Assembly (NCBI GenBank): GCA_947630875.1
Contig: CANRJG010000017.1
Location: forward strand, 1-40,785
DNA length: 40,785 nucleotides
Reading direction: 5' to 3'
Source of the DNA: an uncultured Lachnospiraceae bacterium
GTDB lineage: Bacteria; Bacillota; Clostridia; Lachnospirales; Lachnospiraceae
The translations under genes were made by a program, and so were the position numbers. Shown in pieces: positions 1-8,466 of this stretch (position 1 is the first letter of the stretch; every line of letters begins with the position of its first letter). The notes under the pieces were generated by a model. That model was given only the letters and a program-made list of their open reading frames with translations. It did not search any database and was not told where the DNA came from.

Positions 1-87
1 TACCATGGGCTTTACTAAGCCGATTGAACAAAGTTATCAAGGTACGTGTTTATGTATCTGGAAAATATTATACGAGGGGGACGGATC

Positions 88-498
88 ATGAAAAAAGACG
101 ACTGCATTTTCTGTAAAATCGCAAACGGTGAAATACCTTCTTCAACACTGTATGAGGATGCGGATTTCAGAGTGGTGCTGGATATCGGACCGGCCACAAA
201 AGGCCATGCGCTGATCCTGCCGAAGGAGCATTTCGAAAATCTTTATGAACTGGACGACGCGGTGGCATCTAAGGCGCTGGTGCTGGCCAAAAAGATGGCC
301 TGCCGGATGAAAGAGGTGCTGCACTGCACCGGGTTCAATCTGGTACAGAACAACGGGGCCGCCGCAGGACAGACCGTCATGCATTTTCACATGCATCTGA
401 TTCCCCGCTATGACGACAACGCGCTGCCGCTTTGGAAACCGCAGGAACTGAATCCGGAAGACGCTGCGGCGCTGGTATCTCTGATTCGCCAGCCGTAG
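88..498 (+). CDS. HIT family protein (histidine triad nucleotide-binding)
   Basis: Predicted 136-residue HIT-domain protein, a small nucleotide hydrolase or transferase of the Hint type that acts on AMP-linked substrates in the cytoplasm. The defining triad HFHMH lies at residues 99-103 near the C-terminal end of the domain, and the N-terminal CIFC pair (C6, C9) matches the zinc-binding subgroup. Length is normal for the family. The reading frame is open further upstream, but the ATG at 88 is chosen because a GAGGGGG ribosome binding site sits at 74-80. It is transcribed toward murG and ends at a strong shared terminator. The exact substrate cannot be told from sequence. Confidence 0.92.
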   Translation: MKKDDCIFCKIANGEIPSSTLYEDADFRVVLDIGPATKGHALILPKEHFENLYELDDAVASKALVLAKKMACRMKEVLHCTGFNLVQNNGAAAGQTVMHFHMHLIPRYDDNALPLWKPQELNPEDAAALVSLIRQP

Positions 499-518
499 GC
501 GTCCACAGGACAGGACAG

Positions 519-568
519 AAAAAACGGAAACTTTCTGAAAAGAGAAAGCTTCCGTTTTTTTTATTTTT
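519..568. terminator. Bidirectional terminator between the HIT gene and murG
   Basis: An 11-bp stem (519-529 pairs with 550-560) is followed by one mismatch and a 6-bp inner stem (531-536 with 543-548). The outer arms are A-rich on the left and T-rich on the right, so a T-run follows the hairpin on both strands. The murG stop codon is at 561-563, immediately beside it, so it serves both convergent genes. Confidence 0.9.
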
Positions 569-1628
569 TACAAAGGGCTTCGATTTCATCCGTGATGATC
601 GTGATGGCGTCGGCGGCTTTCGCCCGGGCCATTTGCTGTATGTAGAAGTCACGGTTTTGATAAAGGTCGTCGATGGTTTTAAGCAGCAGTTCCGGGGTCA
701 GTTCCTCTTCTTCGATCACCTTGGAGAAATTCTGCTTTTCAAAGGAGCGGGCATTGAGAATCTGGTCCCCCCGGCTGGCGTTTTTCGAAAGGGGGATCAG
801 AATATTGGGTTTTTTAAGCGCCAGGAATTCGCAGATGGCGTTGGCTCCCGCCCGGGAGAGGATGATCCGGGCAGCCGCAAACAGATCCGGCAGCTCTTCG
901 GAAATATATTCAAACTGCCGGTATCCCGGAATATGATCATAAGCGGGATCGCATTTTTCTTTGCCGCAGAGGTGAATGACCTGATAGCGTTTTGTCAGCT
1001 GCGGCAGAATGTTTCGAACTGCCTCGTTGATCTTCACGGAACCGAGACTGCCGCCCATGACCAGAATCACCGGCTTGTCATTTTGAAATCCGCACAGCCG
1101 CAGCGCTTTGGCGGCGTCGCCGTTTCGCAGTTCGCTGCGGATGGGGGTACCGCTCAGTACGGCTTTGCCGGCCGGCAGACAGGCCAGGGTTTCCGGAAAG
1201 TTACAGCAGAAGCGGGAAGCAAAGCGTCCACAAATTTTATTGGCAAGACCCGGCGTCAGATCCGATTCATGCAGAATCGCCGGGATGTGCAGAAAATGGG
1301 CTGCCATAACCACCGGAACGGAAACAAAGCCGCCTTTGGAAAACACCACGTCCGGCTTTTGCTGTTTTAAGATCCGCAGCGCCTGCCCGTAACCTTTGAT
1401 GACGCGAAAGGGATCCGTAAAATTGCGGAGGTTGAAATACCGCCGCAGTTTTCCGCAGGCAATGGGATAATAGGGAATCCCCTCTTTTTCTATCAGACCG
1501 CGTTCCATGCCGTCCGTGGAACCGATATAATCAATTTCATAACCCAGCGCTTTCAGGCGCGGGAGCAAAGCAATATTTGGCGTCACGTGGCCGGCGGTGC
1601 CGCCGCCCGTCAGTACAATTCGTTTCAT
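561..1628 (-). CDS. murG: MurG, undecaprenyl-PP-MurNAc-pentapeptide N-acetylglucosaminyltransferase
   Basis: Predicted 355-residue GT28-family enzyme that transfers GlcNAc from UDP-GlcNAc to lipid I, giving lipid II at the cytoplasmic face of the membrane. Visible hallmarks are the N-terminal glycine-rich loop GGGTAGHVTPN, the inter-domain GGSLGS loop, and the C-terminal SRAGANAICE donor-binding segment followed by the conserved LIPLSKNAS stretch. Length is typical. The frame is open for 19 codons upstream, but the ATG at 1628 follows an AAGGAG site and starts with the usual MKRIVLTGGG. It lies 67 bp downstream of a LysM/GH18 gene on the same strand and may be read through from it. This is not the usual mur/fts cluster setting. 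Confidence 0.95.
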   Translation of the reverse strand: MKRIVLTGGGTAGHVTPNIALLPRLKALGYEIDYIGSTDGMERGLIEKEGIPYYPIACGKLRRYFNLRNFTDPFRVIKGYGQALRILKQQKPDVVFSKGGFVSVPVVMAAHFLHIPAILHESDLTPGLANKICGRFASRFCCNFPETLACLPAGKAVLSGTPIRSELRNGDAAKALRLCGFQNDKPVILVMGGSLGSVKINEAVRNILPQLTKRYQVIHLCGKEKCDPAYDHIPGYRQFEYISEELPDLFAAARIILSRAGANAICEFLALKKPNILIPLSKNASRGDQILNARSFEKQNFSKVIEEEELTPELLLKTIDDLYQNRDFYIQQMARAKAADAITIITDEIEALCKK

Positions 1629-1695
1629 GCCGGACTCCTTTTCATCATATACAGAGATTTTACAACGAAGTCTGCAAAATAGCAAGCCGAAGCCC

Positions 1696-2979
1696 TTATT
1701 TGATCTGAAAAGAAGCCAGCACCAGCAGCCAGTTGGCGCGGAACAGGCGCATCAGCTGCCAGTAACCGATGCCGTTAAATCCGTATTGCTGCACTAAGTT
1801 ATATTTTGCCGTGAAGCTGCGCACGTCTTCGAACCAGACCACATGCCCCGCGTCCCGCACCGGGGAATCCAGATCCGTATAATAGAAAAACGGAGACTGG
1901 GCAGAGTCGTCATAGGAAATATCCGCGCCGTTTTCCCAGGCGATGGAGACGGCCTGGGCGTTGCCGATGGAAGTCGCTTTTGTTTCGCCTCTGATATAGG
2001 GCAGGGGCCAGTCATAGCCGTAATTGGGGATACCCATGTTGATTTTGGACGGGTCGATTTTGGACACTGCATAGTCCAGCACACGAATGACATTGGGCAG
2101 AGGCGCCACGGCCATGGGCGGGCCGTAAGTATAGCCCCATTCATAGGTCATTAAAAGTACCTTGTTTGCGGCGCTGCCCAGTCCCTCGTAATCCACGCCT
2201 TCATACAGGGTGCCCGGCTGATCGTCGGAAACCTTGGGCGGAAGGGCTACGGTGACCTGAAAACCTTCTTCATTCAACGCGGCAGTGAGACGTTCCACAA
2301 AGTGGACGTACCGTGTGCGGTCCTCCGGCAGAACATATTCAAAATCCACATCAACCCCGGTATAACCTTTGGCGGACATGGTTTCAATCAATTCCGAGAT
2401 AATGCGTGTCTGGGCGTCTTCACTGATCAGAAGGCTGTGGCTGAGTTCATTGGAGAAAACGCCGGAAGCGTTCAGCGCCGTCAGTACGAGGACCGGATCT
2501 ACATAAAAAGCTTTTGCGGCGCTGATGAGTTCCGCATCATCTGTGGGGATCAGCGTGCCTTCCGGGGTAAAACCGTAGGAAAAGATATACAGAGAACTTA
2601 AGTACAGCAGGGTTTCATAGAGGATATCTCTGGCAATATAAGGATAGGCATAACCGTTGATGTCTGCGGGAAAGACGGGGTCATCGTCACAGGATAGGAT
2701 AATGGTTTCGCCGGCCTGCAGATAGGAATCGAAGACAAGGTACGGATTGTGTCGCAAAATGTTTTTTTCCGTGGTATTGTTTGCCGCGGCAACGGAAGAG
2801 AGCGTGTCTCCGGGCACTACGGTGTAGGTGGTTTTGGGGATGCAGATGATCAGCGCTTCGCCCACCACCAGATTCCTTTCATTGATTTGATTGTCATAAG
2901 ACAGTCTGGCAGGGGACACACCGAAGCGGTCTGCCACAGCATTGACGGTGTCGCCTTCTTTGACAAGGTATATTTCCAT
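1696..2979 (-). CDS. LysM-GH18 glycoside hydrolase, YaaH/SleL-type spore protein
   Basis: Predicted 427-residue protein with two LysM repeats (about residues 2-47 and 52-95) and a glycoside hydrolase family 18 domain (about 105-420). The GH18 signature appears as GVDVDFE, with the catalytic Glu at about 214. The architecture, the length and the absence of a signal peptide match YaaH/SleL proteins, which are spore-coat-associated N-acetylglucosaminidases acting on cortex fragments during germination. LysM repeats bind the peptidoglycan glycan. The ribosome binding site is weak (GGATG), and a sporulation-type -10 element may lie just upstream. It precedes murG by 67 bp. Other GH18 sporulation proteins of similar build (YdhD-like) cannot be excluded. 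Confidence 0.88.
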   Translation of the reverse strand: MEIYLVKEGDTVNAVADRFGVSPARLSYDNQINERNLVVGEALIICIPKTTYTVVPGDTLSSVAAANNTTEKNILRHNPYLVFDSYLQAGETIILSCDDDPVFPADINGYAYPYIARDILYETLLYLSSLYIFSYGFTPEGTLIPTDDAELISAAKAFYVDPVLVLTALNASGVFSNELSHSLLISEDAQTRIISELIETMSAKGYTGVDVDFEYVLPEDRTRYVHFVERLTAALNEEGFQVTVALPPKVSDDQPGTLYEGVDYEGLGSAANKVLLMTYEWGYTYGPPMAVAPLPNVIRVLDYAVSKIDPSKINMGIPNYGYDWPLPYIRGETKATSIGNAQAVSIAWENGADISYDDSAQSPFFYYTDLDSPVRDAGHVVWFEDVRSFTAKYNLVQQYGFNGIGYWQLMRLFRANWLLVLASFQIK

Positions 2980-2998
2980 GGAAACATCCGTTTTTTAT

Positions 2999-3007
2999 TA
3001 CTATATG
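2999..3007 (-). promoter_or_regulatory. Possible sporulation-type (sigma E/K-like) -10 element
   Basis: The minus strand reads CATATAGTA, matching the CATANNNTA shape of mother-cell sigma -10 elements, about 20 bp before the start codon of the LysM-GH18 gene. No convincing -35 element was found. It is tentative and based mainly on the expected sporulation role of the downstream gene. Confidence 0.3.
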
Positions 3008-3028
3008 ACGATGGCTTTACAGAAATGA

Positions 3029-3057
3029 AAAAAGACGGTCCATTTTTCAATGGACCG
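3029..3057 (-). terminator. Rho-independent terminator of the hydrogenase operon
   Basis: On the minus strand a perfect 9-bp stem (CGGTCCATT with AATGGACCG) and a GAAA tetraloop is followed by TCTTTTTT. It begins about 20 bp after the hydA stop codon and ends before the LysM-GH18 gene. Confidence 0.93.
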
Positions 3058-3076
3058 CCTTTGCAAAAAACGCAGA

Positions 3077-4822
3077 TTATTTGAACATCGGACGCTGCTC
3101 GTAATGGGTATGCAGCAGCTCGTGTGCTTTGTGTCCGCCGGGCTCTCCGAGATATTCCGCATACAGTTTCTGCAGCTGAACATTCTCATGGGATTTCCGT
3201 AACGGTTTGTTTGCATCCTCGGTATAGAGGGCTTTTGCACGGAGTGCTTTGACGTCCTTGACCATCAGATCCGAAGAGGAAACGATGGGCTGTCCGCCGC
3301 CGGTGACGCAGCCGCCGGGGCATCCCATAACTTCAATAAATTCATAGGATTTTTCTCCGCTGCGAACGGATTCCAGAAGTTTCTTCGCATTTCCGGTACC
3401 ATGGGCAACAGCGACACGGATTTTTTTGCCGTCCAGATCGATTTCCGCTTCCTTGATGCCTTCGGTACCGCGGACAGCTTCGAAATCAACTTTCTCCAGT
3501 GTCTTTCCGGTAACCTTTTCATAAACGGTTCGAAGGGCAGCTTCCATAACACCGCCGGTTGCGCCGAAGATGACGCCTGCACCGGTGGATTCACCCAGAA
3601 GATCATCAAAGTCTTCATCGGGCAGCTCTGCATAGTTGATGCCGGCCTGTTTGATCATGCGGGCCAGTTCGCGTACGGTCAGGACGCAGTCCACATCGGC
3701 AAGACCGTTGTTGGAAAGCTCGGGACGTTTTGCTTCGAATTTCTTTGCGGTACAGGGCATCACCGAAACTACGAAGATTTTCGCAGGATCGATATTGTTC
3801 TTTTCCGCAAAGTAGCTCTTCACGGCAGCACCCAGCATTTCGTGCGGCGATTTGCAGCTGGAAAGGTTGGGAATGAAATCCGGGAAGAAGGTCTCGCAGT
3901 ATTTGACCCAGCCCGGAGAACAGGAAGTAATCATCGGCAGTACCGCGTCTTTGTCATTGAGACGGGCGATGAGCTCGGTGCCTTCCTCCATAATGGTCAT
4001 ATCTGCGCCGAAGTCGGTATCAAATACCTTGTCAAAGCCCAGACGTTTCAGCGCCGCAGCCAGCTTGCCGGTAGTCGGCGTACCCATGGGCATACCAAAC
4101 TCTTCACCGATGGAAGCACGTACCGCAGGGGCGGGCTGTACAACCACATATTTGTCCGGATCGTTGATGGCCATCCAGACTTCGTCAATGGATGACTTCT
4201 CACGCAGCGCGCCCACAGGACATGCGGTGATACACTGTCCGCAGTTGACGCAGGGAGAATCTGCGAGGCTCTTGTCAAAAGCACATGCGATCTTGGACTT
4301 GAAGCCTCTGCCGATGGCGCCGATGGCGCCGATCTTCTGTACATTGGTACAAACCGCAACGCAGCGGCGGCATTTGATACATTTGGAATTGTCGCGAATG
4401 ATGGAAGGACTGAAATCATCCAGTTCCGCCGGCGCTTTTGCACCGTCGTAAGGATAATCTTCCACGCCGTATTCGCGGCAGAGTTTCTGGAATTCACAGT
4501 TTTCGGAACGCACGCAGGAGGTACACTCTCTGTTGTGATCCGATAATAAAAGCTCAAGGTTGAGTTTTCTGGCTTTGCGAAGCTTTTCGGTATTTGTCTT
4601 TACTTCCATGCCTTCGCCAACCTGTGTCACACAGGAAGCCATCAGACCTCTTGCTCCGGCAACTTCCACAAGACAGATACGGCAGGCGCCGATCTGATTG
4701 ATATCCTTTAAATAGCAAAGCGTAGGGATGGTAATATGTGCCTCTCTTGCCGCTTCGAGGATGGTATAATTGGATGGAACAGTCACCTGAATGCCATCAA
4801 TTGTCAGTGTAACCATATTCAT
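3077..4822 (-). CDS. hydA: [FeFe] hydrogenase catalytic subunit, NAD(P)-linked multimeric type
   Basis: Predicted 581-residue catalytic subunit of a trimeric [FeFe] hydrogenase that interconverts protons and H2 using ferredoxin and NADH. Metal sites in order: a [2Fe-2S] domain (C36, C47, C50, C64), the His-Cys [4Fe-4S] motif (H96, C100, C103, C109), two ferredoxin clusters (C148-C158 and C191-C201), then H-cluster motifs TSCSPGW (C301), MPCTAKKFE (C357) and MGCPGGCVTGGGQP (C501, C505). The C-terminus carries the fused small-subunit segment. The ATG at 4822 is preferred over the one at 4828 because it sits 8 bp from the AGGAGG site rather than 2. It is the last gene of hydC-hydB-hydA. The second Cys of the usual TSCCP motif is Ser here. 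Confidence 0.96.
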   Translation of the reverse strand: MNMVTLTIDGIQVTVPSNYTILEAAREAHITIPTLCYLKDINQIGACRICLVEVAGARGLMASCVTQVGEGMEVKTNTEKLRKARKLNLELLLSDHNRECTSCVRSENCEFQKLCREYGVEDYPYDGAKAPAELDDFSPSIIRDNSKCIKCRRCVAVCTNVQKIGAIGAIGRGFKSKIACAFDKSLADSPCVNCGQCITACPVGALREKSSIDEVWMAINDPDKYVVVQPAPAVRASIGEEFGMPMGTPTTGKLAAALKRLGFDKVFDTDFGADMTIMEEGTELIARLNDKDAVLPMITSCSPGWVKYCETFFPDFIPNLSSCKSPHEMLGAAVKSYFAEKNNIDPAKIFVVSVMPCTAKKFEAKRPELSNNGLADVDCVLTVRELARMIKQAGINYAELPDEDFDDLLGESTGAGVIFGATGGVMEAALRTVYEKVTGKTLEKVDFEAVRGTEGIKEAEIDLDGKKIRVAVAHGTGNAKKLLESVRSGEKSYEFIEVMGCPGGCVTGGGQPIVSSSDLMVKDVKALRAKALYTEDANKPLRKSHENVQLQKLYAEYLGEPGGHKAHELLHTHYEQRPMFK

Positions 4823-4841
4823 TATCATTTCCTCCTGCCTG

Positions 4842-6719
4842 TTATTTCTTCACGATCGCGCCGAATCTGCATTTTTCGACACAGGTTCCGCATTTGATAC
4901 ATTTTTCCTGATCGATGACAAACGGACTCTTGACCTGTCCGCTGATTGCATTCACAGGGCAAACCTTGGAGCAGAGGCTGCATCCCTTACATTTTTCAGG
5001 ATCGATCATGATCTTTGCAAGTTTCTTACAATGTCCTGCCGGACAGCGTTTCTCATAAATATGCGCTTCGTACTCGTCTCTGAAATAGCGGAGTGTGGAA
5101 AGTACGGGGTTGGGCGCTGTCTGTCCGAGACCGCAGAGTGCGGTGGCTTTGATGTTCATGGCAAGCTCTTCCAGCTTTTCGATATCACCGTCTTCGCCCT
5201 TGCCCTCCGTGATACGGGTCAGGATCTCCAGCATTCTTCTGGTTCCGAGACGGCACGGCGTACATTTTCCGCAGGATTCGTCTACTGTGAATTCCAGGAA
5301 GAATTTCGCGATATCTACCATACAGTTGTCTTCATCCATGACGATCAGACCACCGGATCCCATCATGGAACCGATGGAAATCAGGGAATCGTAATCGATG
5401 GGCGTATCAATCAGGGAAGCCGGGATACAGCCGCCGGAAGGACCGCCGGTCTGTGCCGCTTTGAACTTCTTGCCGCCCGGAATGCCGCCGCCGATTTCAT
5501 AGAGAACTTCGCGGAGGGTTGTGCCCATGGGAACTTCCACCAGACCGGTATTGGTAATCTTGCCGCCCAGTGCGAAGACCTTGGTGCCTTTGCTCTTTTC
5601 CGTACCCATGGAAGCAAACCAGTCGGCGCCGTTGATAATGATCTGCGCAACGTTTGCGTAGGTTTCTACATTATTAATAATGGTGGGCTGTCCGAACAGA
5701 CCCTTGACTGCAGGGAAAGGCGGACGCGGACGGGGTTCGCCGCGGTGTCCTTCGATGGAGGTCAGAAGCGCTGTTTCCTCGCCGCAGACAAATGCGCCGG
5801 AGCCTAAACGTACCTGAATGTCGAAGTTGAAGCCTGTGCCAAAAATGTCCTTGCCCAGAAGGCCTTTTTCTCTGGCCTGGCCAACGGCGATGTTCAGACG
5901 CTGTACCGCGATGGGGTACTCTGCTCTGACGTAAATATAACCTTCGTCGGCGCCAATGGCGTAACCGGCGATAGCCATAGCTTCCAGAACCGCATGGGGA
6001 TCGCCTTCCAGAACGGAACGATCCATGAATGCGCCGGGATCGCCTTCATCGGCGTTACAAACCACGTATTTCTTGTCGGATACGCTGTTTGCGGCAAACT
6101 GCCATTTGGTGCCGGTGGGGAATCCGCCGCCGCCTCTGCCGCGCAGACCGCTGTCTTTGATGGTCTGGATGACGTCCGCCGGGGTCATTTCGGTCAGAAC
6201 CTTGCCCAGGGCCTGATAGCCGCCCATGGCTATGTATTCTTCGATGATTTCAGGGTTGATGACACCGCAGTTGCGCAGCGCAACACGGTGCTGTTTTTTA
6301 TAGAATGAAGTTTCGGGAAGGGGCAGGGTTTTGTTGTCTGCAAGGGGATCCTTGTATTCCAGACGCTCTACCGGCCTGCCGTTTACAAAATGTTCTTTTA
6401 CGATTTCGGGAATATCTTCCGCAGTCACCCGGCTGTAGAAGGTGCCTTCCGGATAAACGATCATAACGGGGCCCAAAGCACAGAGACCGAAGCATCCGGT
6501 GGTTACGATCTTGATTTCTTCCTGCAGATTTTTCGCCTGCAGCTGTTCATTTAATGCTTCCACGACTTTGTGGCTGCCGGAGGAAGTACATCCTGTACCT
6601 GCGCAGACAAGCACATGTGCGCGGACTTTCGACTTTTCGTCAGCCTTGCCGCCGATACGCAAAGCAACCTGATCCTGCATCTGCTCTCTGATGGCAGCAA
6701 GTTCAGCTAATGATTTCAT
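4842..6719 (-). CDS. hydB: [FeFe] hydrogenase flavoprotein subunit (NuoF-like, HydB)
   Basis: Predicted 625-residue NADH-binding electron-input subunit. It has an N-terminal thioredoxin-like [2Fe-2S] domain (Cys pair near 39-44 and TTGCFGLC), a NuoF-type core with the glycine-rich NADH loop GRGGGGFPTG and the FMN-binding region DEGDPGAFMDRS, a [4Fe-4S] site SCGKCTPCR, and a C-terminal two-cluster ferredoxin domain (CKGCSLC and CIKCGTC). This layout is that of HydB/HndC subunits of bifurcating hydrogenases rather than complex I NuoF. The start at 6719 follows AAAGGA; the open frame extends 31 codons further with no ribosome binding site. It follows hydC after 79 bp and precedes hydA by 19 bp. 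Confidence 0.95.
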   Translation of the reverse strand: MKSLAELAAIREQMQDQVALRIGGKADEKSKVRAHVLVCAGTGCTSSGSHKVVEALNEQLQAKNLQEEIKIVTTGCFGLCALGPVMIVYPEGTFYSRVTAEDIPEIVKEHFVNGRPVERLEYKDPLADNKTLPLPETSFYKKQHRVALRNCGVINPEIIEEYIAMGGYQALGKVLTEMTPADVIQTIKDSGLRGRGGGGFPTGTKWQFAANSVSDKKYVVCNADEGDPGAFMDRSVLEGDPHAVLEAMAIAGYAIGADEGYIYVRAEYPIAVQRLNIAVGQAREKGLLGKDIFGTGFNFDIQVRLGSGAFVCGEETALLTSIEGHRGEPRPRPPFPAVKGLFGQPTIINNVETYANVAQIIINGADWFASMGTEKSKGTKVFALGGKITNTGLVEVPMGTTLREVLYEIGGGIPGGKKFKAAQTGGPSGGCIPASLIDTPIDYDSLISIGSMMGSGGLIVMDEDNCMVDIAKFFLEFTVDESCGKCTPCRLGTRRMLEILTRITEGKGEDGDIEKLEELAMNIKATALCGLGQTAPNPVLSTLRYFRDEYEAHIYEKRCPAGHCKKLAKIMIDPEKCKGCSLCSKVCPVNAISGQVKSPFVIDQEKCIKCGTCVEKCRFGAIVKK

Positions 6720-6798
6720 AGTGTGTTTCCTTTCTGTGTGCTGATTGTTTATCATAGAATCCAATGTACAAAAAGCCAGTGGTTTCGTTTTCTGAAAA

Positions 6799-7275
6799 TC
6801 AATATTTTTCAAGAATACCCTTGACGTCGCCTGCCGTCAGACGTCCGTAAACGTCATGGTTGACCGTCATAACGGGAGCGAGACCGCAGCAGCCGAGACA
6901 TCTGGTGTCCTGAATGGTGAACTTGCCGTCAGCACTGGTCTGACCGGGTTCTACGCCTAAAATATTTACGACTTCATCCAGTACGGCCTGCGCACCCTTA
7001 ACATAGCATGCGGTACCGGTACATACGCTGATAATATTGTCCCCTTTGGGCTGCAGTGAAAACTGTGCGTAAAATGTTGCTACGCCGTATACCTCTGATA
7101 CGGGAATATCAAGTGCGTCAGCGATGATCTTCTGTGTATCCAGAGAAAGATAGCCGAAAAGTTCCTGCGCTTTCTGCATGATCGGCATCAGGGGACCATC
7201 GATGTCTTTGTGATCCGCAATGAAGGCTTTCAACTCGGCAGTATACTGTTCAAGCTGTTCGTTTGTCAATGCCAT
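6799..7275 (-). CDS. hydC: [FeFe] hydrogenase NuoE-like subunit (HydC)
   Basis: Predicted 158-residue thioredoxin-fold [2Fe-2S] protein of the NuoE/HydC family. Cluster ligands are visible as CTGTAC (C85, C90) and CLGCC (C126, C130), the standard spacing. It passes electrons between NADH and the other hydrogenase subunits. The start at 7275 is supported by an AGGAGG site 7-8 bp upstream. It is the first gene of the operon, driven by the promoter at 7316-7344. The trimer with hydB and hydA matches known NAD-dependent electron-bifurcating hydrogenases. Bifurcation itself is inferred from subunit composition, not visible directly. Confidence 0.94.
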   Translation of the reverse strand: MALTNEQLEQYTAELKAFIADHKDIDGPLMPIMQKAQELFGYLSLDTQKIIADALDIPVSEVYGVATFYAQFSLQPKGDNIISVCTGTACYVKGAQAVLDEVVNILGVEPGQTSADGKFTIQDTRCLGCCGLAPVMTVNHDVYGRLTAGDVKGILEKY

Positions 7276-7315
7276 AATATATCCTCCTATCGTTGATTAG
7301 ATTCGTGACCAGACA

Positions 7316-7344
7316 ATTATATAATACTGTTAAAAAAAAAACAA
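7316..7344 (-). promoter_or_regulatory. Sigma-A-type promoter of hydCBA
   Basis: On the minus strand, -35 TTGTTT (7339-7344), a 17-bp spacer and a perfect -10 TATAAT (7316-7321) lie about 40 bp upstream of the hydC start. A run of ten T residues fills the start of the spacer. Confidence 0.75.
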
Positions 7345-7402
7345 GAATAATGAAAGAACTTGTCATGCGGAATTTGTGGAAAATCAAGAAAAAAATATTT
7401 TT

Positions 7403-8374
7403 TTACAACATTCCGGGCAAAATTTCCAGTAAATGCCGCGCAATGGCTGCATGCCCTGCCACCAGCGGATGGACCGGTTCCGGCGCAATCCAGTCTCCGG
7501 TGTCAATATAGCGGATATTTGTCCGGTTCGTTTCATTATATGCATGTACCATGGCACTTAATTCCTGCAGATGAACCCCGCAGAAGGGCGCCAGCACAAA
7601 AATTTTTGTCTTAGGATAACGGGCGCGCAGCATATCCAGATATGCCTTGTATTCTCTGCAGTAAAGCGCCGCGTCTGCGCCCCGGTCATTGCAGCCGTGG
7701 TTGATCATAATGTAATCGGGGGCCCCGTCTTCTTTCAGCAGAACGCCGTCCACACAGAAGCCGTAGGAATCCAGTGCCTTCGGAACACTGCCGCTGCCGG
7801 ATTTGGTCATGCCTACGGCGCCGTAAGCGCAAAAGGAAGCACGCAGATCCAAAGCGTTTGCGACAATCCAGGCATAGGTGCGGGTGACGTCATCCTGATA
7901 TACCCGGTCCATCAGATTGTTGGAGAAAGGTGTCTGCTCCGGAAAAATCAGGATGCCCTCCGTAATGGAATCCCCGATAAAGGTAATGGTTTTGCGCGTG
8001 TCTTTGGGAAGCGCTGCCGCGTCTTCCGCTTCCAGACCTTCAAAACTGATTTTTGCCTGCACGGGGGTAAACCAGCGGTTCTGTTTTTCACAGGCGCCTT
8101 TGAAAATAATTTTTATGCGGTGTTCTCCCGCGTCTTTCATGCGCAGATACAGGCGGGCGCCCACGGCGCTGCCAATGAGGTCCCCGTCGTCGATCTGAAT
8201 GTAGAGGCTGGGATAGCTGGGAATCAGATCTGTCATATCAAAATGCAGAATGGCCCAGTCTCCTTTGACGGCTGCTTCGATATAAGAGCCGCAGGCCGTG
8301 GTGGAGGCGGCCCGGTTTTCTTCGTAAAATCTTCCGGTGAGACGCACGGAAGCATGGCAGTAAGGAATAAACAT
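7403..8374 (-). CDS. SGNH/GDSL-family hydrolase (putative esterase)
   Basis: Predicted 323-residue cytoplasmic protein with a beta-rich N-terminal domain (about 1-125) and a C-terminal SGNH hydrolase domain. The nucleophile block is FIGDSITEG, the oxyanion block GCND is present, and the catalytic His lies in PVHP near the C-terminus. The two-domain build resembles acetylxylan-esterase-like GDSL proteins (CE2/CE3-like), so deacetylation of a carbohydrate is a reasonable guess, but the substrate is unknown. No signal peptide is seen. The ATG at 8374 is chosen over the TTG at 8383 because AAAGGA sits 10 bp upstream of the ATG and only 1 bp from the TTG. The usual Asp three residues before the His is Glu here. 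It stands alone between the hyd operon and purA. Confidence 0.85.
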   Translation of the reverse strand: MFIPYCHASVRLTGRFYEENRAASTTACGSYIEAAVKGDWAILHFDMTDLIPSYPSLYIQIDDGDLIGSAVGARLYLRMKDAGEHRIKIIFKGACEKQNRWFTPVQAKISFEGLEAEDAAALPKDTRKTITFIGDSITEGILIFPEQTPFSNNLMDRVYQDDVTRTYAWIVANALDLRASFCAYGAVGMTKSGSGSVPKALDSYGFCVDGVLLKEDGAPDYIMINHGCNDRGADAALYCREYKAYLDMLRARYPKTKIFVLAPFCGVHLQELSAMVHAYNETNRTNIRYIDTGDWIAPEPVHPLVAGHAAIARHLLEILPGML

Positions 8375-8393
8375 TCGAATCAAATCCTTTCTC

Positions 8394-8436
8394 TTTTTTT
8401 GAAAAAACCGGAAATGAAACGAGTCATTTCCGGTTT
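8394..8436 (-). terminator. Terminator downstream of purA
   Basis: A 13-bp perfect stem (8405-8417 with 8424-8436) and a 6-nt loop are followed on the minus strand by TTTTTTC and more T residues. It lies about 30 bp past the purA stop codon and just before the SGNH gene. Confidence 0.93.
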
Positions 8437-8466
8437 ACATAAAAAATTTTCTTTACGCGGCATGCA

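Noticed and set aside
432-1370. Long plus-strand open frame opposite murG
   Set aside because: It mirrors murG in another frame, has a low-complexity, residue-biased translation and no ribosome binding site. Similar shadows over hydA, hydB, purA and the his genes were dropped for the same reason.
3900-3925. Ser instead of the second Cys in the hydrogenase H-cluster motif (TSCSPGW)
   Set aside because: This Cys is a proton-transfer residue in model monomeric enzymes, but from memory Ser occurs often in NAD(P)-linked multimeric relatives, so it is probably a subgroup trait and not a defect.
7390-7402. A7-TA-T7 palindrome next to the SGNH stop codon
   Set aside because: It is a simple AT tract without a GC stem, so it is not a credible terminator.
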